Shown piece by piece: positions 54,673-63,118 of a stretch of DNA of 64,000 nt. The DNA is from a bacterium (lineage in GTDB: Bacteria > Campylobacterota > Campylobacteria > Campylobacterales > Sulfurimonadaceae). The translations under genes were made by a program, and so were the position numbers. The stretch spans positions 186,001-250,000 of the forward strand of contig JAHJJX010000019.1 in assembly GCA_018822665.1 (NCBI GenBank). Reading direction: 5' to 3'. Position 1 is the first letter of the stretch. Every line of letters begins with the position of its first letter. The notes below the pieces were generated by a model. That model was not told where the DNA came from. It saw nothing but the letters and a program-made list of their open reading frames with translations, and made no database searches.

Positions 54673-55503
54673 ATGGGGTTCCTTAGCAATACTCTAATGG
54701 TAGTTGGTACTATCTTTTTATTTTATTACTTGTATAAAATTTATAAGCATAATCTAGAAGAAGTTGCAAAAGAAAAAGAGCGTCTGCAAAAACAAAATGA
54801 TTTGCAGATTGCTCTTCAAAATGCAATGAATGAAGAGATTACAGAAGAAGTTGAGCCTGAACCTGAAAAATTCTATGAACTTAACACTCATAAAGTCCGA
54901 TATGCACTTTATAACCCTAGTTTTGAGGGCTTACATGAGTTTAGAGCAATATATAGACTGGTAGTTCAGGATAATCTTTGGATAAATGAACCTTTTCACA
55001 CTAAATTTTATGAATTTTTGATGCTAATAAATGATAATCAATTTATGATTATCGATCCATACTCAAAAGTTATCACTATGAATGTAAGAGATAGACATAA
55101 TAAAGTGCGAACCTCAAAATCTTATCAAGTTTATAGCACTAAAGATATTATTAAACACATGATATCTTACTGTATGGATGATATAACAAAGTTTAATAAA
55201 AAAGATGCACAAATTCTTTTACTATCAATATTCATAGTAGCATTAAAGCAATCGGTGCATTATTTATCAAAAAATGTACCACAAAATGTTATTGATAGAA
55301 TGTTAAAAGACTATCAAGAAGCTGAGGACATAAGAAATATTGTTCAAATGATTAAAGATAAAGACAAGCAAGTCTATTTTATTCAAAAAGCTTTCTATGA
55401 TGCGTTTTCTATAGTTAAAACTTTTCCCTATAATGATAGTGAAGTTCCAAAAGCACTTGAAATAAGAAAAGAATTACCACAAAAACTTCTTCAATCAATC
55501 TAA
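54673..55503 (+). CDS. Membrane-anchored hypothetical protein
   Basis: 276 residues. One N-terminal membrane segment (LMVVGTIFLFYYLYKIY), a charged coiled coil (VAKEKERLQKQNDLQIALQ), an acidic linker (ITEEVEPEPEK), and a soluble domain of about 190 residues (YDPSFEG-like YNPSFEGLHEFRAIYRL, FNKKDAQILLLSIFIVALKQ). The layout resembles plasmid-encoded conjugation accessory proteins, but no family is recognised. A strong terminator overlaps the stop. Confidence 0.55.
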   Translation: MGFLSNTLMVVGTIFLFYYLYKIYKHNLEEVAKEKERLQKQNDLQIALQNAMNEEITEEVEPEPEKFYELNTHKVRYALYNPSFEGLHEFRAIYRLVVQDNLWINEPFHTKFYEFLMLINDNQFMIIDPYSKVITMNVRDRHNKVRTSKSYQVYSTKDIIKHMISYCMDDITKFNKKDAQILLLSIFIVALKQSVHYLSKNVPQNVIDRMLKDYQEAEDIRNIVQMIKDKDKQVYFIQKAFYDAFSIVKTFPYNDSEVPKALEIRKELPQKLLQSI

Positions 55504-55528
55504 ACAGGTGTTTATTTACCTGTTTAGA
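55499..55528 (+). terminator. Rho-independent terminator
   Basis: TCTAAACAGGT (55499-55509) and ACCTGTTTAGA (55518-55528): perfect 11-bp stem, 8-base loop, followed by T-rich sequence. The stop codon of the membrane-anchored protein lies in the left arm. Confidence 0.85.
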
Positions 55529-56036
55529 ATCTGTTTATTTTTCTGTTTTTTAACCACATTTTCAAAACCATCACAAAACCCCACCACAAAAGCACTTTTG
55601 TGTTTCATTATTCCAAAAAAGGAAACTGAAAAAAATATCTGTCACTACCTCTTTTTTGGGTATGAAAATATCAAACAACTTTTCATGTTAAAATCACTTT
55701 AGTTTTTTTATTTAAAAGACAAATTACCTTATAGGTGGAGCTCAAGAATCGCTTACGAGTGTTCTGTACCATCTCAAACAAAAGAGCGTCAAAAGATTTT
55801 GATTTCCTTTGATTTAGAAATATTTTGCACTACCAATAATCAAAGAAGAGTGGCAAGCTTTGACCTGCTAGTACAAGTTTAAAATATACTATAAGTTTTT
55901 ACCTCTAACTGGTATTGTACGAAATGTTAGCGATTTAGATGCAAAAATCGAAAAATAAATGCAGATTGACTAAACAATTTTTTGCCTATGATAGAGGCTG
56001 AAACTATCGAAAACTAAAATACAAAAGGATAATTTC
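55529..56036 (+). other. Long non-coding or decayed region with an open frame remnant
   Basis: 508 bases with no convincing gene. From 55703 to 55882 a frame stays open for 59 codons, has no plausible start, and reads LPYRWSSRIAYECSVPS ... RRVASFDLLVQV before a stop. It looks like the 3' end of a gene whose 5' part is lost. The last 150 bases are AT-rich and include the leader of the second recombinase. Confidence 0.35.
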
Positions 56037-56957
56037 TTGAGAGGAAGTGTTTACTATCAAAGCTCACAATTAACCAAACAAATCTTTGAATCTGGAGCTA
56101 AAAAGGAAGATAGAATCAATCCAAACCATGAACACTATCAAAAGGTTGCAAGTTATAAAACAATGGAGAGTTATCGCTCAATTTGGAACAACTTTTTTAA
56201 CTATTTAAAAGAGCATTGGGGCATAAAAGATTTTGAGAAAATAGAAGCACAACATATCCAAGCTTATATGGATTATAAAATAGAATACTATCCCAGTAAA
56301 CAATATTTAGAGAAAATATCTGCTAGTTTAGGTAAACTTGAGATAGCTTTAAAACTCTTTGCAAAAAATATTCATAATGAAACTAGAGACTATGATTTTT
56401 CAATCCGTCAAACTCTTTTAGATGAAGCAAAAGATTTAAAATATGTTGCAAATAACTATCACAATCGTGCATATAATAATCCAGAACTTTTAATCGAAAA
56501 TCTTCAAAATCCACTTCATAAAATAGCAGCAAAGATTCAATATGAAGGTGGAGCTAGAATTGAGGGTGTGGCACTTATAAAACCTGAACAATTATTTGGC
56601 ACTAAACTAGATACTATTACAAATACACAAAAAGGTATTATCTTTACAAAAGAAAAAGGTGGTAAAGAGGGAGAGGTCTTAGTATCACTTGATACTTATA
56701 ACAAATTAGAAAATTATCTATCTAAACATCCAAAATTTAAAATCAACCGCCAAGCTTATTATGAAGATATTAAACAATCAGCACTTTTATCTAATGAAAC
56801 ATCAGAAGCAAGTCATGGTTTGAGGTGGAATTTTGCAAAAAAAAGAATGCTTGAATATGCCAAAGCTGGATACTCTTATGCCCAGTCACTTCAAGAAGTT
56901 AGCTATGAGATGAAGCATAATCGTGCAAGTATTACGGAGCATTATTTAGGTGGATAA
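56037..56957 (+). CDS. Second tyrosine recombinase, short form
   Basis: 306 residues from TTG 56037, seven bases after AAGGA. A SAM-like N-terminal domain (SYRSIWNNFFNYLKEHWG) is followed by a divergent catalytic domain: Arg in YEGGARIEGVALIKP, His/Arg in SHGLRWNFAKKRM, His in EMKHNRASITEHYLGG and the terminal Tyr. It differs clearly from the integrase at 49144. It may resolve dimers or move the downstream defence cargo. Confidence 0.8.
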   Translation: MRGSVYYQSSQLTKQIFESGAKKEDRINPNHEHYQKVASYKTMESYRSIWNNFFNYLKEHWGIKDFEKIEAQHIQAYMDYKIEYYPSKQYLEKISASLGKLEIALKLFAKNIHNETRDYDFSIRQTLLDEAKDLKYVANNYHNRAYNNPELLIENLQNPLHKIAAKIQYEGGARIEGVALIKPEQLFGTKLDTITNTQKGIIFTKEKGGKEGEVLVSLDTYNKLENYLSKHPKFKINRQAYYEDIKQSALLSNETSEASHGLRWNFAKKRMLEYAKAGYSYAQSLQEVSYEMKHNRASITEHYLGG

Positions 56958-57012
56958 ATCTTGACAAAAAGCTGTATTTTTGTAAAATATCTTTAAAAAA
57001 AGGAAAACAAAA

Positions 57013-57210
57013 ATGCTTATAATCAAAGAATATTTAACAGCTGTAAAACTAGATGAAGATAACAAACTGCTATTTGCTTATGACATTAAAGACAGCATCA
57101 TAGATGAACAAAGTGAAGGGATTTTAAGTGAAGTAAATGAGCTGATGTATCAAAAAATAGCATTATACTTTCATATCAAGCCAGAGGATTTTGGAGTGCA
57201 AATTGGTTGA
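57013..57210 (+). CDS. Small hypothetical protein, 65 residues
   Basis: AAAGGAAA precedes ATG. The protein (start MLIIKEYLTAVKLDEDNK, end YFHIKPEDFGVQIG) is acidic with a predicted beta-helix pattern and no membrane segment. It lies 55 bases after the recombinase gene and is convergent to the defence operon. No family recognised. Confidence 0.55.
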   Translation: MLIIKEYLTAVKLDEDNKLLFAYDIKDSIIDEQSEGILSEVNELMYQKIALYFHIKPEDFGVQIG

Positions 57211-57239
57211 AATTTGAGCTAAATTTTGGTAAAATTTGT

Positions 57240-57290
57240 CTTGAATATCAAGCCCTAAGACGGGAGCGACTCTGCTAGTTCTTGAGGGCT
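57240..57290. other. Structured element between convergent genes
   Basis: A GC-richer island in AT-rich DNA. AGCCCT (57251-57256) can pair with AGGGCT (57285-57290). CAAG (57249-57252) can instead pair with CTTG at 57240-57243 or at 57281-57284, so the pairings compete. It may be a terminator serving either side, a small structured RNA, or a recombination site. Confidence 0.35.
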
Positions 57291-57316
57291 GAATAAGTAT
57301 CCTGCATTATATAATT

Positions 57317-58222
57317 TTAAAAAGGTTTTTGTGGTTTTTCTACTGATTTAATGATATCTAAAATATCATTATCATTTAGTTCTTCTAAACTAATTTCCAA
57401 ACGTTGCATTAATTTTTTAAAAATTTCTATAGTAATTGTAGTATCAGTAATTTCATAATCAAAGTTTATTTTAATTGATTGTTCTTGATTTAACTTAATT
57501 TCTTCATTGTATGAGTCATAAAAAAATGTACCACTATAAACTTTTAAAGCAGGATCCAATGGATTTGGTTTTGTTATAATAATAGCTTTTTCGCTTAAAT
57601 CAAATCTAAAAAGAGACACTTTTGAAGATAAATATAAATTAATTTTCATAAATGGTTTTTGGGAATAAAGATAACAAATTAAAACTGTAGATATTAATTC
57701 TTTTTTCAAATCTTTTGCAGATGTTATTTTGTTCCCTTTCTCTCTTATTCCATGACCAATACCATTGAAATATTTCAAAACTGACATTTCATTTGGGTTT
57801 AAAATAGTTAAATCTACTATTTTTGTAATTTTATTATTTTTTGCATCTTCATATAATTTTTGTAATGTTACAGATCTTGTCCATCTTCCTGTATGTCCAA
57901 CATAAGAATAATGATTTGTTGAGTTAAGAATTTCTTGTAAATTTTGTCGTAAATCCCTAGGTTCAATAATTACTATTTCCGACTTTGATATGACTTTTGG
58001 TGTCAATAGATATAAAAATAAAATTCCCATAACACTAGAAATTAGTAATGCAGTTAGATTATTAAAGACATCAGTGAAAGTTTTTAATATAGAAGAATCT
58101 GTTCCAAAATATGTTGGTAAAATATAAAAGTTCACTATTAATAAAAGAATTAAACCAGATATGGAAGCCATGAGAAATATTTTAAATTTATATGGACTTT
58201 GTTTTAGATCATTTATTTTCAT
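57317..58222 (-). CDS. Two-TM membrane protein, putative defence effector
   Basis: 301 residues. Two N-terminal membrane segments (FLMASISGLILLLIVNFYIL and LTALLISSVMGILFLYLL), then a cytoplasmic domain of about 200 residues with a conserved-looking NHYSYVGHTGRWTRSVTL, LTILNPNEMSVLKYF and FYDSYNEEIKL. The YVGHTGRW region is faintly reminiscent of phospholipase D-like folds, but no HKD motif is present. It overlaps the cupin-like gene by four bases and is the last gene of the leftward operon. Two-TM proteins with a cytoplasmic sensor are common membrane-disrupting effectors in abortive systems; that role is inferred. Confidence 0.65.
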   Translation of the reverse strand: MKINDLKQSPYKFKIFLMASISGLILLLIVNFYILPTYFGTDSSILKTFTDVFNNLTALLISSVMGILFLYLLTPKVISKSEIVIIEPRDLRQNLQEILNSTNHYSYVGHTGRWTRSVTLQKLYEDAKNNKITKIVDLTILNPNEMSVLKYFNGIGHGIREKGNKITSAKDLKKELISTVLICYLYSQKPFMKINLYLSSKVSLFRFDLSEKAIIITKPNPLDPALKVYSGTFFYDSYNEEIKLNQEQSIKINFDYEITDTTITIEIFKKLMQRLEISLEELNDNDILDIIKSVEKPQKPF

Positions 58223-58911
58223 TTTCTCTCCATTTTTATAATAACATTCTTTAATAATTCTGCCAATTCTTGAACTGAATAATAAATATATGATTCATTT
58301 AGATTATTCATTAACTTATTATTGCTTATAACAACTATTTTTTGATTTAATGAGTTTCCATGAAGCATTAATGAAGCACAATATTCATTTGACATAGTTA
58401 TTTTATGACAAATAGAACTTTTTAAATTATAAAAAGATTTTTCTGCCATAGTAACATCAAAAATTTTTTTAGTTAAAACTTTTTTTTCATTTGTTAATAA
58501 ATGTTGTGAATAATTTTTATTATATTTACATTCGTAATAATATAAACCATCTATGTTTTCACTATTTTCATATTCATACAATTCCCATCTGTAAGAACCA
58601 AAAAGAACAACTCCACTCAAATCCCATTCATGATTGTGTATGTGTCCATCGCATGAATTTATAGGATTCCATATATGTAATCTCAAAGCATAATAAGGTC
58701 TTTTATCAATCAATAAAATTTTATCAAAACCATTTGAGTGCCTATATGAACGCTTAGAAATGTTTAAAAGTTGAAATTCATCATCAAGGATATTTTTTAA
58801 AATATTTACAATACTCGAATTATCTAAATTTTCTAAAACCATTTGTCTATTAACTTCTGTATTAATATTTACATTATTACTTAGAATATTTTCTAACTCC
58901 AATAAATTCAT
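58219..58911 (-). CDS. Cupin-like His-rich protein of the defence operon
   Basis: 230 residues. The central region (YYALRLHIWNPINSCDGHIH, NHEWDLSGVVLFGSYRWELY) looks like a metal-binding double-stranded beta-helix: the H-x-H-x-H stretch GHIHNHEW is a likely Fe or Zn site. Another His-bearing strand is SICHKITMSNEYCASLMLHG. Cysteine-dioxygenase-type or sugar-modifying cupins are possible. The flanking helices match nothing I know. Visually very AT-rich, like the two-TM gene with which it overlaps by four bases, suggesting the two travel together. Confidence 0.6.
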   Translation of the reverse strand: MNLLELENILSNNVNINTEVNRQMVLENLDNSSIVNILKNILDDEFQLLNISKRSYRHSNGFDKILLIDKRPYYALRLHIWNPINSCDGHIHNHEWDLSGVVLFGSYRWELYEYENSENIDGLYYYECKYNKNYSQHLLTNEKKVLTKKIFDVTMAEKSFYNLKSSICHKITMSNEYCASLMLHGNSLNQKIVVISNNKLMNNLNESYIYYSVQELAELLKNVIIKMERK

Positions 58912-58934
58912 AAGTTACTTTTCCAAAACATTCA

Positions 58935-60101
58935 TCATATTAAAACCAATTCTTCATTTTTTTCATCATATCTATAATTTACAATTTCACCAGTAATGAT
59001 AAATTCAATCGCCTGCTCGATAACATTTAGCGGAGCGATAAACCATTCCCTTGGTGTATATCGCTTGCCATCATCGCCGTAAATATCAATATTTAGACAA
59101 ACTTTACCAAAAAACCTATGTATAAGCTGCTCAAATTTTTGAGTATTCATGTTGTAAGTTTCATATACACTTATAACTCTAACTTGTGCCATAAGATATG
59201 TTGGTTCAGTTGCTGCATTTTTGATTCTCTCTTTTACAGGTATTGTAGAGTAGCCTATTTTATAAAGGTTTTTGATGGATGCTATTTTTTCGTCTTCACT
59301 TTTTGACTCTAAAATATAGATATATCCACTTTTTTCATCTTTTTCATTTACTTCATATAGTCCTTCAAAATTAGTTTCATCATATTCACTCACTCTTTTA
59401 CCATGCTTATAAAGCTCTGCTGAGAGTGAACGAAGCAGCATATCCGACTCTGTGCCATTTTCAAAAATAAGTTTAAGTCTTGCATTGGTTTTACCACTCG
59501 TTTTTATTGGCTCGCCGACATCTGCTACATAAAGCAACACACCTTTTAATATAAAGTAGTAGCCTTTTTTAATTTGTTGCTCATTTTGAAATTTAACAAC
59601 TTTTCTAATACCAATTTTTAACTCTTCTTGCACCTTTGTAAAAAGATGCTCATACTTATTAAACTCTTTACAAGGTTTCCTTGAAGCCACATAATCTGGC
59701 ATTGTAGTCTCTTTTTGTTTTGGTATGTGTTTTAAAGTAAAAATATCATCACTATCATCGCCTCCTAGCAATCCAAAAGCATCATCATTCAAAATATCAT
59801 CAATAGAGTTTATCTCCACTTCTTGCAAGATATTAAATCTATCATAATGCTTTAGTGCAGCTATTTTCTCTGGATTTTCCCTTATTCCTTGAAGTCTTGA
59901 ATAAAGTGTTCGTTCAGTCATATTTGTTGATTTTTGAGGCTCATGACCATAATTTTGTATAAAAGCATTTATCTCTTCAAAACTTCCCACCAATCTATCA
60001 TCTTCGTTTAAAGATTTTGTTCGTACTTTTGGTTCATTTAAAAGTCCAAGTGGGTCACCCTCTAAAATCTCATCAAGTGAAAATTCTATTAGTTTATCCA
60101 T
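58935..60101 (-). CDS. GIY-YIG nuclease-like protein (T5orf172 domain)
   Basis: 388 residues. The C-terminal third holds a T5orf172/GIY-YIG domain: SGYIYILESKSEDEKIAS, LYKIGYSTIPVKERIKNA, FEQLIHRFFGKV and YTPREWFIAPL. The N-terminal half is acidic and repetitive: DEILEGDPLGLLNEP and DDILNDDAFGLLGGDD are an internal duplication. The start overlaps the helicase 3' end by 8 bases. With the helicase it resembles restriction-like nuclease/helicase pairs; DNA cleavage is inferred from the fold. Confidence 0.82.
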   Translation of the reverse strand: MDKLIEFSLDEILEGDPLGLLNEPKVRTKSLNEDDRLVGSFEEINAFIQNYGHEPQKSTNMTERTLYSRLQGIRENPEKIAALKHYDRFNILQEVEINSIDDILNDDAFGLLGGDDSDDIFTLKHIPKQKETTMPDYVASRKPCKEFNKYEHLFTKVQEELKIGIRKVVKFQNEQQIKKGYYFILKGVLLYVADVGEPIKTSGKTNARLKLIFENGTESDMLLRSLSAELYKHGKRVSEYDETNFEGLYEVNEKDEKSGYIYILESKSEDEKIASIKNLYKIGYSTIPVKERIKNAATEPTYLMAQVRVISVYETYNMNTQKFEQLIHRFFGKVCLNIDIYGDDGKRYTPREWFIAPLNVIEQAIEFIITGEIVNYRYDEKNEELVLI

Positions 60102-62016
60102 TTGCTTTTTCTCGTCTTAGCTTGTTAAGATAGATGAGTGCTTCTGCCATTCTCTTTTCTGTAAAATCTCTGCTATTTACATCTGGCATTCTTCCGTGCT
60201 CACTTTTAAATGCAGGGATTTTTTTGTATAGAATCACTGCTTCATCTGGTGTCATCTCTATTCTTGTAGCTTCAATGCTCTCTTGTATAAGTTTAAGCGT
60301 TTGAGTTGTGACAGACTTTGATAAAATCTCAAAAGCTCTTTGAAACGGGTTTATTTGATCTATCAAATCAATATGAAGTTCATCGATATTTACAAATTTA
60401 TCAGCCATTTTGATAAACTTTTTATCGCCATTTTCTATGATATGCCCATTTTTAACTACACTATCGACTACTACGTGCTGTCTTAGTTCTTCTATTTCAC
60501 TCTCATCTAAATCAGGATATTTTACTTTGATGATTTTAGGTATTAAAACTCTGTTTATAACCTCTGCATCAAGATTTCCAGGGATTGCTTTTATCATCAC
60601 ATCATCTTGAAGTATTGCTGCTTTTAGGTCATTTAGGTCTGATTCGATGATATTTTCGACTCTTTTACTCGTAGGTGGTTTAAAACCTCTTATTTTGAGT
60701 TCACCGCATCTGTTTGGCTCGACGTCATTTTCAAATCGTGGCTTAAACTTAAAGTTCGGTGCCAAAACCTGTTCCATCAAAAGTGATGCCGTAATCGCTT
60801 TGAGCATATTATTTACGCTTAGTTTTACTTCTAAATCTTGTGCATCTGGTTGTGCTATAAGATTGGTAAATTGTGCATGGACTTTATTGTCACTATCTCT
60901 TGTGGCTCGTCCTATGATTTGGATGATTTCAGTTAAAGAGCTTCTATATCCCACAGTAAGAGCATGCTCACAATAAGGCCAGTCGAACCCCTCTTTTGCC
61001 ATACCAAGGGCAATAATCAGGTCCATATCATCTTCGTTTTTTATATTTCGCAGATATGTTACGACTTTTTCCCTGATTTTTGGGTCATCATTGACCAAGT
61101 CTGCTACTTTTAAAAGCTTACCGTCACTTTCTCGTTTTACAATAATAATTCCATCTTCTGTAGTTTGTTCAACCGTTCCAATAATATCAAGAATAGTATC
61201 TACCTCTTTGTGTTTATCTTTTGTGGATTCTCCAGAGTTTACATTTGGAATGTGTAGAATCGTTTTTTTATCAGTATCAAGGATTTCAGATATAGCACTT
61301 GTGTATCTTCCTTGATAGAAGTGATAGCCGATACCTAAAGATTTGAGGTGTTCATATCCATTTAACTGCTCATAGTAGTTGTATGTTACTTTGCTAAATC
61401 GGTTCTCATCTTCTGGTAAAAGAACTGGCACACTATCGCCTCTAAAGTATGAGCCTGTCATAGCCACGATGTGAGCAGTGGAATTTTCCATCACACTTCG
61501 TATAAGCTCACCTAGCTGATTTTCCCCATCGGCAGATACATGATGAAATTCATCTATAGCTAAAAGAGTATTGTTAAATTTAGTATCATCAAGCTCTTTA
61601 AATGCAAAACGCAAAGTAGCATGGGTACAGATAAGAATCTTTTCATTACTAGCCATAAACTTTTTAAAAGCTTCAACTTTACTTTTCTCTCCACCTGGAG
61701 TACAAAGATTATAAAGTGGATTTGGTTCCCAAGAGGCAAAGAAACCATTACTTGCCAAATCTGTCACACCAAAAGATCCACCGATTGACCGTTCAGGAAC
61801 TGCTACTATTACTTTCGAGATACCTTGATGATAGAGTTTGTCAAGTGCTACAAACATCAAAGCCCTTGATTTTCCAGAAGCCGGTGGAGCTTTTAGCAAT
61901 AAATACTGCTCATTTCTAGCTTCATAGGCTTTAGCTTGCATATCTCTCATACCAAAATTGTTTGTTTTTTTACTCTCACCTGTTTGTGCATATGTTACTT
62001 CTATTATGTTTGTCAT
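60094..62016 (-). CDS. DEAD/DEAH-box helicase, restriction type
   Basis: 640 residues, superfamily 2. Motif I LLKAPPASGKSRALM, motif II LLAIDEFHHVSAD, motif III VAMTGSYFRGDS, and motifs V-VI GMAKEGFDWPYCEHAL and IIQIIGRATRDSDNKV are all present. The C-terminal 200 residues show no nuclease. It resembles Res-type helicases of restriction systems. It starts one base from the DUF1016 gene and overlaps the GIY-YIG gene. No methyltransferase is seen in the window. Confidence 0.88.
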   Translation of the reverse strand: MTNIIEVTYAQTGESKKTNNFGMRDMQAKAYEARNEQYLLLKAPPASGKSRALMFVALDKLYHQGISKVIVAVPERSIGGSFGVTDLASNGFFASWEPNPLYNLCTPGGEKSKVEAFKKFMASNEKILICTHATLRFAFKELDDTKFNNTLLAIDEFHHVSADGENQLGELIRSVMENSTAHIVAMTGSYFRGDSVPVLLPEDENRFSKVTYNYYEQLNGYEHLKSLGIGYHFYQGRYTSAISEILDTDKKTILHIPNVNSGESTKDKHKEVDTILDIIGTVEQTTEDGIIIVKRESDGKLLKVADLVNDDPKIREKVVTYLRNIKNEDDMDLIIALGMAKEGFDWPYCEHALTVGYRSSLTEIIQIIGRATRDSDNKVHAQFTNLIAQPDAQDLEVKLSVNNMLKAITASLLMEQVLAPNFKFKPRFENDVEPNRCGELKIRGFKPPTSKRVENIIESDLNDLKAAILQDDVMIKAIPGNLDAEVINRVLIPKIIKVKYPDLDESEIEELRQHVVVDSVVKNGHIIENGDKKFIKMADKFVNIDELHIDLIDQINPFQRAFEILSKSVTTQTLKLIQESIEATRIEMTPDEAVILYKKIPAFKSEHGRMPDVNSRDFTEKRMAEALIYLNKLRREKANG

Positions 62017-62017
62017 T

Positions 62018-63064
62018 CTATTCTTCCAAATTATTTTTTTGTTGATTATCTATCAAATATTTTGCTTTTGCACTCTCTATAGCTTGATGCAATTTAGCTT
62101 CAAGTATCTCTCTAGGAGGTAAAACAGTTAGATACTGAGCTACATGAATACCACTCTTTTCTAACTCCAAAAGTTCTATTTGTTCCTCTTTTTTATCTGC
62201 ACAAAGAATTATCCCTAGAGGTTCATTTTCTCCCTCTTCTTTTTCATATTTTGAAAGCCATTTTAAGTACAGCTCCATTTGACCTTTATATTCAGCTTTA
62301 AATCTGCCGATTTTTAGATCAATAGCTATAAGTCTTTTGAGTTTACGGTTATAAAAAAGCAAATCAATTTTAAAATCTTCTCCATCTATGATGATTCTTT
62401 TTTGTCTTTCTATAAAACTAAATCCAACACCAAGTTCAAATATAAACTGCTCAATGCTTCGCAAAATTGCATCTTCAAGATCTTTTTCTAAATATCTATC
62501 GTTAATCTCTAAAAAATCAAGGAAATATGGGTCTTTAAAAACAACATCTTTTGAAAAATTCTCATTTTTTATATTTTCAAGTTCATACTTGATAAGTTCA
62601 TCTGGTTGTTTTGAAAGTGCTGTTCTTTCATAAAGCATAGAATCAATTCGTTCTCTTAAAGTTCGTACACCCCAGTTTTGAGCGATAGACATTTGGGCAT
62701 AAAACTCTATTTTTAAATTATCTTCAAGGACTATAAGTTCTTTAAAGTGTGACCAACTCAATTGTTGCGACAGTGTAGCAATATTCTTTTCATCAATATT
62801 TTTTGCAAATTTCATCATTCTTGTAAGTGCCGAATAGCTATAACCTTTACCATATTGTTTAATCAATTGTTGCGACACTGTAGCAACAATCTCTTTGCCA
62901 TATTCTGCCCTTTTATTTTGTAATATTTCATCATTTATAAGTTTGCCTATATGCCAATACATCATAGTCATTGAACTATTTACGGCAACAGCAACATTGT
63001 TTTTAGTTTGCTCAATTAGGTCTTTAATTTGTTCAAAAAGTCTATTATTTGTTATTCCATTCAT
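62018..63064 (-). CDS. DUF1016 (YhcG-type) PD-(D/E)xK nuclease
   Basis: 348 residues. N-terminal DUF1016 domain (NSSMTMMYWHIGKLINDEIL, YGKEIVATVSQQLIKQYG, YSALTRMMKFAK) and C-terminal nuclease domain with FKIDLLFYNRKLKRLIAIDLK and GRFKAEYKGQMELYL, where Asp and Asp-x-Lys fit a PD-(D/E)xK site. YhcG-family genes commonly sit inside restriction-modification loci, often type I. Part of the six-gene operon, 54 bases after the next gene upstream. Confidence 0.9.
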   Translation of the reverse strand: MNGITNNRLFEQIKDLIEQTKNNVAVAVNSSMTMMYWHIGKLINDEILQNKRAEYGKEIVATVSQQLIKQYGKGYSYSALTRMMKFAKNIDEKNIATLSQQLSWSHFKELIVLEDNLKIEFYAQMSIAQNWGVRTLRERIDSMLYERTALSKQPDELIKYELENIKNENFSKDVVFKDPYFLDFLEINDRYLEKDLEDAILRSIEQFIFELGVGFSFIERQKRIIIDGEDFKIDLLFYNRKLKRLIAIDLKIGRFKAEYKGQMELYLKWLSKYEKEEGENEPLGIILCADKKEEQIELLELEKSGIHVAQYLTVLPPREILEAKLHQAIESAKAKYLIDNQQKNNLEE

Positions 63065-63118
63065 TTGTTTATTGTCCTTTTAAATTATTTTCATTTTCAA
63101 AATCATTTGTTCATTTTA

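Larger units (their letters stand above)
49144..57210. mobile_element. Integrated mobile module with two tyrosine recombinases
   Basis: From the integrase stop to the last small gene before the defence operon: integrase, HTH protein, RepA-like ATPase, unknown proteins, XRE regulator with operators, and a second recombinase. The gene content is that of a mobilisable or plasmid-like element; relaxase and type IV secretion genes are not seen. The left edge lies at ybgC; the right edge of the whole island is beyond the window. The 11-base repeat of the core chromosome is absent. Confidence 0.6.

Noticed and set aside
55508-55702. 64-codon frame after the terminator
   Set aside because: It begins within the terminator hairpin, has no ribosome site and a low-complexity composition.
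57240-57290. Known riboswitch or integron attC site
   Set aside because: No conserved core of guanidine, purine, preQ1 or fluoride riboswitches and no attC RYYYAAC ends could be matched.
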